Shown: positions 59,158 through 64,000 of the stretch, piece by piece
How the letters are laid out: every line of letters begins with the position of its first letter
Numbering within the stretch: the first letter of the stretch is position 1
Assembly (NCBI GenBank): GCA_963675365.2
Contig: CAXXVA010000001.1
Coordinates: 310,001-374,000, forward strand
DNA length: 64,000 bases
Reading direction: 5' to 3'
From: CAXXOK01 sp963675365
GTDB taxonomy: Bacteria > Bacillota > Clostridia > Christensenellales > Aristaeellaceae
Notes under the pieces: generated by a model
Databases searched by the model: none
What the model saw: only the letters and a program-made list of their open reading frames with translations
Told to the model about the DNA's origin: nothing
Translations under genes and position numbers: made by a program

Positions 59158-60264
59158 CTGAAAGTCATCATTCTGACCTGTGCCACCGGAGAAGGGCATA
59201 ATTCCGCTGCACACGCGATTGCTGAGGCGTTGAACGAAAGGAATATCCCTCACGAAATCGTGGATATTCTGATGACGTTTGCTCCTAAGGAGCTTGCCAG
59301 ACTGGTCATCGGATCCTACAACGAGATGATCAAAACCATACCGCAGGCATTCGGTTATGTGTATAAGGTTGGTGAACTCGTTTCCTCCAATAAAAGGCAT
59401 TCTCCCGTATACTACGCCAATACGCTCTATGCAAGTAAACTGCACGATTATCTGGATGAAAACGGTTTTGATACAGCCATCAGTACACACCTCTATGGGG
59501 CTCAAGCACTCTCCTTTATAAGAAGAAAGCATAAGTATCCCATCCGATCTTACATGGTCGCTACCGATTATACTTGCATTCCGTTTTTTGAGGAGATTGA
59601 CGTTGATCAATGGATCATCCCGCATGAATCGCTGCGTCGGGAATGGATGACAAAGTCCATTCCCGATGAAAAAATCGTTAGCCTGGGTATACCAGTGAAA
59701 AAGCAATTCCAAAGAAAAACCGAGAAATCGCTTGCCAGGGACATCATCGGCATCCCGCAAGATCGGTCGGCCTTTTTGATTATGTCAGGTGGTGTGGGAA
59801 GCGGTGCGGTTCTGGAGATCGTTGAAAATCTCATTGCCTATGCCGCCAAGCCGATTAGCATTGTTGCGTTAGTTGGGCGTAATTCAAAGCTCCATGACAC
59901 ATTGGTCAGCAAGTATCCTCAAAGCAGCAGCGTCAAAGCCGTCGTATACACACAGGAAGTGGATGTGTTCATGGATGCCTGCGATGTGTTGATTACCAAA
60001 GCTGGCGGGCTGTCCACCACCGAGGCAGCGGTGAAAAATATCCCTATCGTCCATGTGGGCGCTATCCCCGGTTGTGAAACAAGGAATACTTTGTTTTTCA
60101 GAGACCGTGGCATGTCGATGCTTGCGGAGAATAGCGAAAGCGCAGCACGCATAGCCTATGAATTGGCAATATCTCCTGTACGTATCAGTGCTATGCTTGC
60201 CATGCAGCGGAATTTCATCAATCCCAATGCTGCACAGGACATTGTTGATTTGTTAGTTCGCTGA
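59158..60264 (+). CDS. GT28-family glycolipid synthase (MGDG synthase/UgtP-like), probable CTG start
   Basis: A 368-residue protein. The essential N-terminal loop VIILTCATGEGHNSAAHAIA lies upstream of any ATG. The in-frame CTG at 59158 is 5 bases after AGGAG; a TTG at 59230 would remove the loop. The C-terminal domain has the UDP-sugar site DVLITKAGGLSTTEAAVKNI and VHVGAIPGCETRN. Family members add galactose or glucose to diacylglycerol. It is followed by a PlsY-like gene 13 bases downstream and regulated by a divergent TetR. Confidence 0.85.
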   Translation: MKVIILTCATGEGHNSAAHAIAEALNERNIPHEIVDILMTFAPKELARLVIGSYNEMIKTIPQAFGYVYKVGELVSSNKRHSPVYYANTLYASKLHDYLDENGFDTAISTHLYGAQALSFIRRKHKYPIRSYMVATDYTCIPFFEEIDVDQWIIPHESLRREWMTKSIPDEKIVSLGIPVKKQFQRKTEKSLARDIIGIPQDRSAFLIMSGGVGSGAVLEIVENLIAYAAKPISIVALVGRNSKLHDTLVSKYPQSSSVKAVVYTQEVDVFMDACDVLITKAGGLSTTEAAVKNIPIVHVGAIPGCETRNTLFFRDRGMSMLAENSESAARIAYELAISPVRISAMLAMQRNFINPNAAQDIVDLLVR

Positions 60265-60277
60265 AAGGCGGGACATT

Positions 60278-60886
60278 ATGCTGCTTGCTTATGTGGGACT
60301 AAGCGTGGCCGGGTTCTTGCTTGGCGGCATTCTGCCAAGTTATCACCTTCCCAAAATGCTTAAGGGCGTCGATATTGTTAAAGTCAGTGATGATGGAAAT
60401 CCCGGGATGTATAACGCAGCTGTTCATGCGGGGATGCCGATTGGTTTGCTCTGCCTTCTTATGGATATGGGTAAGGGCTTTGTTCCTGTATTCATCGCGG
60501 CACAGGAATTCGGAACAGAATCTATCTTGTTTGTGCCGGTCATGATCACGCCATTGCTGGGACATATCATCGCTCCGTATTACCGATTTGCAGGGGGCAA
60601 GGGCAATGCCACAGCCTTCGGCGTATTATTTGGTCTGCTCCCTGAAAACTTGCTTGTTTTTGCACTCTGCATTCTCTTCATTCTGTTTTCAACGCTCATC
60701 AAAATCAAGCCGCACACAAGAAGAGTGACGGTTACCTATATGGCTTTCTCTTTGGTAGCCGTCGTGCAAGCTATCATTATTCATTCACTCTTTATTGCTT
60801 GCGGGGCAGTTTTGATGTCTGCTATAGTTGTGCATCGGTTTGCAAAATCCAAAGTTTGTGATCCGCCAATCCCCCGTGTCGGGTAA
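60278..60886 (+). CDS. Divergent PlsY-like glycerol-3-phosphate acyltransferase
   Basis: A 202-residue membrane protein. Motif 1 reads KVSDDGNPGMYNAAVHAGMP (G-N-P-G-x-x-N instead of G-N-T-G-A-T-N) and motif 2 GHIIAPYYRFAGGKGNATAF. Motif 3 is weak (VVHRFAKSK). It follows the glycolipid synthase gene closely. The acyl acceptor or donor may differ from standard PlsY. Confidence 0.82.
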   Translation: MLLAYVGLSVAGFLLGGILPSYHLPKMLKGVDIVKVSDDGNPGMYNAAVHAGMPIGLLCLLMDMGKGFVPVFIAAQEFGTESILFVPVMITPLLGHIIAPYYRFAGGKGNATAFGVLFGLLPENLLVFALCILFILFSTLIKIKPHTRRVTVTYMAFSLVAVVQAIIIHSLFIACGAVLMSAIVVHRFAKSKVCDPPIPRVG

Positions 60887-61453
60887 CACAGGTATCTTGC
60901 TTCCCTATTGCTTTCTTGAAGATAGCTACCCAATGCGTCTATACAAAGATCGGAGATTATTACGATGAAAAAGAACGGCAAACAAAAAATCGCTCTAATG
61001 ACGGGCGCAGGTTTAAAGCCCGGTTTTCATCTCCAATAAAAATACGGTGGAATAAAACTGGAAGTCTACAGGTCCGGTATTCCGATTAAAATCCAAGGGT
61101 TTTACCAAGAGTGAATGCAAACCATATGATACTCTCTCATGTAACGGACCTGTACTGTGATATGCTCAACTCTACCTTTGAAATCATCAACAGTATGGTC
61201 AATAAAGCTAATATGTTGGAAATTGTTGCACTGGTCATTATCCAAACGTCGCGCGCCTAAGAGATAAAAATCCAATATACAGCAGGCGTCGATGTGAAAT
61301 ATTTCCCTTTCTTCAACAATTTCTTGGATAGCATCAGTTTACGAAAGCGATGTTCAAGGTACAAAAACTAAGATTATCATTATTTGGTAGAAACTCCCTA
61401 AACTGAATTAGTAAGTACCAGATATTAATCTTGTTATCATCAAGGAGGTTACT
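60887..61453 (+). other. Gap with decayed coding sequence
   Basis: About 570 bases. An ATG at 60965 after GGAG opens MKKNGKQKIALMTGAGLKPG and stops at 61039; the same frame resumes with KYGGIKLEVYRSGIPIKIQG and stops again at 61113. A further stretch (DMLNSTFEIINSMVNKANML) occurs at about 61140-61257. It looks like a gene broken by stops. I do not recognise the family. Confidence 0.4.
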
Positions 61454-62053
61454 ATGGATTTTAGTAACAACAGAAAGGACCGCCGTATTACAAAAACTCA
61501 AAAAAGCATAAAAAGAGCTTTAATAGAGTTAATCGAAGAAAAAGAAGTTTTTCAAATTACAGTCAAGGAACTGTCTGAAAAAGCAGATATAAACCGAAAG
61601 ACATTTTATTCACATTATAGGAGGAATATTGATGATATTTTTAATGCTATTGATCAAGATATTGCATTAAAGATAATGCGTATAATTGAGAAATATAAGG
61701 TTGCTAGAATTGACGAGATTTCATTTTTTATTAGATTGAATGCAATGATCAATGAGAATATTGATTTTTATAGGAAATTGATTAACGCCAGTTATTATAG
61801 CTTTCGCTTTAATGCGACAAAAAAACTCTTGAAAACTGTATTTGTAGAGATGTTTCACAAAAAATCAAAAGTTGATAAAGATGAACTGAATCTATGTGCT
61901 GAATACTGTTCCTCAGGCATCATTTCTATATATCTTGAATGGTTTCATACAAATTCGAAATTATCTTTAAATGATTTAGCGATTTTAGCAAATAAGATTG
62001 TAACTAATGGAATAAACTCAATTGAAAACTTAGCAAGTAAGTCAATAACATAA
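61454..62053 (+). CDS. TetR-family regulator (AT-rich)
   Basis: A 199-residue protein with HTH FQITVKELSEKADINRKTFY then SHYRRNIDDIF. AAGGAGG precedes the ATG. Codon use is visibly AT-rich (AAA, ATA, TTA) compared with the lipid genes and with proA, a sign of separate transfer. It is a single gene between decayed DNA and ssrA. The target is unknown. Confidence 0.83.
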   Translation: MDFSNNRKDRRITKTQKSIKRALIELIEEKEVFQITVKELSEKADINRKTFYSHYRRNIDDIFNAIDQDIALKIMRIIEKYKVARIDEISFFIRLNAMINENIDFYRKLINASYYSFRFNATKKLLKTVFVEMFHKKSKVDKDELNLCAEYCSSGIISIYLEWFHTNSKLSLNDLAILANKIVTNGINSIENLASKSIT

Positions 62054-62214
62054 TACTACCCTCCACTTCAAAACTCAGAATTATTATCATGACGAAATTT
62101 GACGAAGTAATGAAACGAAAGGTTTTCAAGATTTTTAACAATTGTATAAAAATCTTGATTTGAAGTATTTCTAGATTTTGCATCACTATTTCGATGCTTT
62201 TAAATCTTTATAAA

Positions 62215-62256
62215 GATACAATAAGCTGCCCTTTTGCAAGGACAGTTTATTGTATC
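62215..62256 (-). terminator. Terminator downstream of ssrA
   Basis: GATACAATAA (62215-62224) and TTATTGTATC (62247-62256) form a perfect 10-bp outer stem with partial inner pairing (CTG/CAG), followed leftward by TTTAT. It ends the leftward tmRNA transcript 19 bases past its CCA end. Confidence 0.72.
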
Positions 62257-62274
62257 AATGTAGTGAAACTAAGG

Positions 62275-62622
62275 TGGTGGAGATGAGGGGAGTCGAACCC
62301 CTGTCCGAAAGCATGATTGTCAGGTTTTCTCCGAGCGCAGTCGAGCTTTTGAATTTCCCATCGGCAGACGCCGCTTGACGGGCTTAAGCCTCCGGTAGCT
62401 TCATATTTACGGGCAAGGCCTCAAAGCTTTGGCGGTGCTCGTCCCCTACGTTAATGACGCCGATTGCCAAGTTCGTAGGCAGCTTGGGTCGACGCGCAGC
62501 ATTAAGCCGCGAAAGCTAACTGATTGTTGTCAGTTCGTTTTAAGTTCCCGTTTTTATGCGGTTCAGGGCCGCAGCTCGCTTTCCCGACCTTCAATAACCC
62601 CCGTCGAAACCGGAACATCCCC
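62275..62622 (-). ncRNA. ssrA: Transfer-messenger RNA (tmRNA)
   Basis: 5' end GGGGATGTTCCGGTTTCGAC (from 62622) and 3' end ending CATCTCCACCA (62275), forming the 7-bp acceptor stem GGGGATG/CATCTCC; the T arm CAGGGGTTCGACTCCCCT is present. The message part ends with codons for TDNNQLAFAA and TAA near 62507-62540, the proteolysis tag. CCA is encoded. It rescues stalled ribosomes together with SmpB, encoded just upstream. Its 3' end faces the accessory region, and ssrA is a frequent integration site. Confidence 0.95.
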
Positions 62623-62836
62623 ATGTCGTCCTGTCCAAATAACCTAGTCATTTGGCTGGGCAGATTACAGTGTCCCATTGTGTAAATGATGTTTTGAGAA
62701 CATGCGGGATGGTGAATCTGTTTTTTGTCAGATTTGGTTTACGAAATCCGCAGTAGTAGCAGCGCTGCGTCAAGGATTTCGTAAGTCAAAGATGGCGAAA
62801 ATCAGGTCACCAGCATGTATGGGATCAAAGCAACAT

Positions 62837-63298
62837 TTATACATTTTTGAAGGCTCTCTCGATCTCGCGCTGAGCGTCGCGTGCCGCTTCGCTGTCGCGC
62901 TTGTCGTGCAGGTGCTTGCCCCGGCACAGGCCGAGCTCAAGCTTTACCAGTCCGTCCTTTAGGTACACCTTCAGGGGAATCAGCGCGTAACCCTTGCGGC
63001 TGACCAGGCTTTGCAGCTTATAGATCTCGCTGCGGTGCATGAGCAGCTTTTTAGGGCGCAGCGGATCGGGGTTGAACATACTGCCTTCTTTATACGGGCT
63101 GATATGCATCCCCTCGGCGAAGATCTCGCCGTTCCGCACCAGGCAGAAACTCTCTTTTAAGTTAATCCGCCCGTCGCGTACGCTTTTCACCTCTGTACCG
63201 CGTAAACTCATCCCACATTCATACCGGTCCTCCACGAAGTAATCGTGGAAGGCCTTCTTGTTGTGGGCGATGGGCTTAATGCCTTTTTGCCGCGGCAC
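62837..63298 (-). CDS. smpB: SsrA-binding protein SmpB
   Basis: A 153-residue protein; start chosen at GTG 63298, 7 bases after GGGGAGG (an ATG at 63337 lacks a ribosome site). Conserved SmpB segments: NKKAFHDYFVEDRYECGMSL, GTEVKSVRDGRINLKESF, LLMHRSEIYKL and the basic C-terminal tail. It delivers tmRNA to stalled ribosomes. It is encoded 215 bases upstream of ssrA in the same orientation, the usual Firmicutes order. Confidence 0.95.
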   Translation of the reverse strand: MPRQKGIKPIAHNKKAFHDYFVEDRYECGMSLRGTEVKSVRDGRINLKESFCLVRNGEIFAEGMHISPYKEGSMFNPDPLRPKKLLMHRSEIYKLQSLVSRKGYALIPLKVYLKDGLVKLELGLCRGKHLHDKRDSEAARDAQREIERAFKNV

Positions 63299-63379
63299 AA
63301 AGCTTCCTCCCCTTAAGTCAACAGTCGCGTGCTTCACCGAAGTTTAACACGCATCTCATTATAACATAATTAAGGCATG

Positions 63380-63408
63380 TTGCAAAGATACCGTCCCTAC
63401 TCTATAAT
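63380..63408 (+). promoter_or_regulatory. Promoter of proA
   Basis: TTGCAA (63380-63385), 17-base spacer, TATAAT (63403-63408), 29 bases before the ATG, with GAGGAGGG as ribosome site. Confidence 0.78.
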
Positions 63409-63437
63409 GATTACAAACCTTTGAGGAGGGCACTTTC

Positions 63438-64000
63438 ATGTCTGATGATTCGATCCGTACCATGGCACAGGATGCACGTCGTGCGGGTCTTCTTTTATCC
63501 ACCCTTTCGCTTGAGCAGCGCAACGCGGCGCTGGTCGCCATCGCGGAGAGCATTCAGGCGCATTCAGCGGAGATTTTCGCCGCCAACGAACAGGATTTAA
63601 AGTTGGCCGCAGAGGAAAGCCTGGCCGCGCCGCTCTTGTCCCGGCTTAAGTTTTCGGAGTCCAAGGCCGAGCGCGTGATCGACGGTCTGCAAGCCCTGGC
63701 CGAACTGCCCGATCCGCTAGGAAAAATTCAGTATGCCAACGAGCTGGCCGAGGGCCTGAAGCTCTATCGTACCTCCTGCCCCATCGGCGTCGTCGGCGTG
63801 ATTTTTGAAAGCCGCCCGGATGCCCTGGTGCAGATCTCCTCGCTGTGCCTGAAATCCGGCAACGCGGTGTTGCTAAAGGGCGGGCGCGAAGCCGCCAAAA
63901 CCAATCAGGCGCTGTATAAGGCCATCGTGCAGGGCACCAAAAAGGCCGGGATTCCGGATGGCTGGTGCCAGCTACTCAAAACCCGCGAGGACGTCAGCGC
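63438..64000 (+). CDS. proA: Gamma-glutamyl phosphate reductase (partial, runs off the right edge)
   Basis: 187 residues are visible from MSDDSIRTMAQDARRAGLLL. Signatures of ProA: NEQDLKLAAE, PDPLGKIQYANELAEGLKLY and CPIGVVGVIFESRPDALVQI then KSGNAVLLKGG (NADPH-binding part of the aldehyde dehydrogenase fold). The catalytic Cys lies beyond the window. Second enzyme of proline synthesis. The GC-rich codon use contrasts with the AT-rich TetR gene left of ssrA and represents the host core genome. Confidence 0.95.
   Translation, partial: MSDDSIRTMAQDARRAGLLLSTLSLEQRNAALVAIAESIQAHSAEIFAANEQDLKLAAEESLAAPLLSRLKFSESKAERVIDGLQALAELPDPLGKIQYANELAEGLKLYRTSCPIGVVGVIFESRPDALVQISSLCLKSGNAVLLKGGREAAKTNQALYKAIVQGTKKAGIPDGWCQLLKTREDVS

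Noticed and set aside
62275..62622. Ordinary tRNA genes near ssrA
   Set aside because: Only the tRNA-like ends of tmRNA are present; no separate tRNA cloverleaf was found there or elsewhere in the window.

Overview
The window looks like part of a Clostridia-type (Firmicutes) chromosome. Shine-Dalgarno sites are strong (AGGAGG), promoters are sigma-A-like (TTGACA-17-TATAAT), the phage genes are of Firmicutes siphovirus type, Tn916-type regulators are present, and the right end carries the core genes ssrA (tmRNA), smpB and proA. The exact genus cannot be read from the sequence.

1-41.6 kb is most of a siphovirus-type prophage, transcribed right to left. From upstream to downstream it holds a SNF2 helicase (frameshifted at its 5' end), a coiled-coil protein, a Cys4 protein of possible ssDNA-binding role, a family A DNA polymerase, a primase-helicase, a VRR-NUC nuclease, a DUF1492/ArpU-type regulator, an S-adenosylmethionine synthetase, a ParB-methyltransferase fusion, terminase small and large subunits, HNH nuclease, portal, ClpP-like protease, HK97 capsid, head fiber protein, connectors, major tail protein, a G/GT tail chaperone with a -1 frameshift, tape measure, Dit, a catalytically dead-looking SGNH protein and a Tal tail protein. 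Integrase and lysis genes are not in the window. Several accessory units interrupt this order. One is a Phd/ParE-type toxin-antitoxin pair at the left edge. A plus-strand cassette at 11.9-14.1 kb, between the tail chaperone and tape measure genes, holds YefM-YoeB, an orphan antitoxin, and an AbiF-like protein preceded by a short terminator-ended RNA. A stand-alone AAA ATPase lies between HNH and portal. A GC-rich plus-strand run of very small unknown genes at 27.1-29.3 kb has spacers with a repeated three-hairpin RNA element and an over-represented octamer, CAAATCAA.

40.3-43.6 kb is a transition zone with a DUF6076 protein, a DUF3825-like protein and two Tn916-type regulators with no other conjugation genes.

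43.6-60.9 kb is a dense glycerolipid and membrane cluster. A leftward operon encodes a radical SAM/SPASM enzyme, an MntP-like membrane protein, a PlsY acyltransferase, a YidC insertase and a flippase-like protein. A rightward operon encodes a phasin-like protein, a UbiB/ABC1 kinase, a DUF2974 lipase-like protein and a TetR regulator. Further right are a second TetR regulator, a cysteine-less radical SAM paralogue, a radical SAM pseudogene, CdsA, DegV (FakB-type fatty acid carrier family), a cardiolipin synthase fragment, a third TetR regulator, a GT28 glycolipid synthase and a second PlsY. My reading is a self-contained, partly decaying alternative membrane-lipid pathway in which acyl transfer, CDP-activation, glycosylation, flipping and radical chemistry are encoded together.

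61.4-64 kb holds an AT-rich TetR gene, then tmRNA, smpB and the start of proA. The 3' end of ssrA, a common integration site, faces the accessory DNA.
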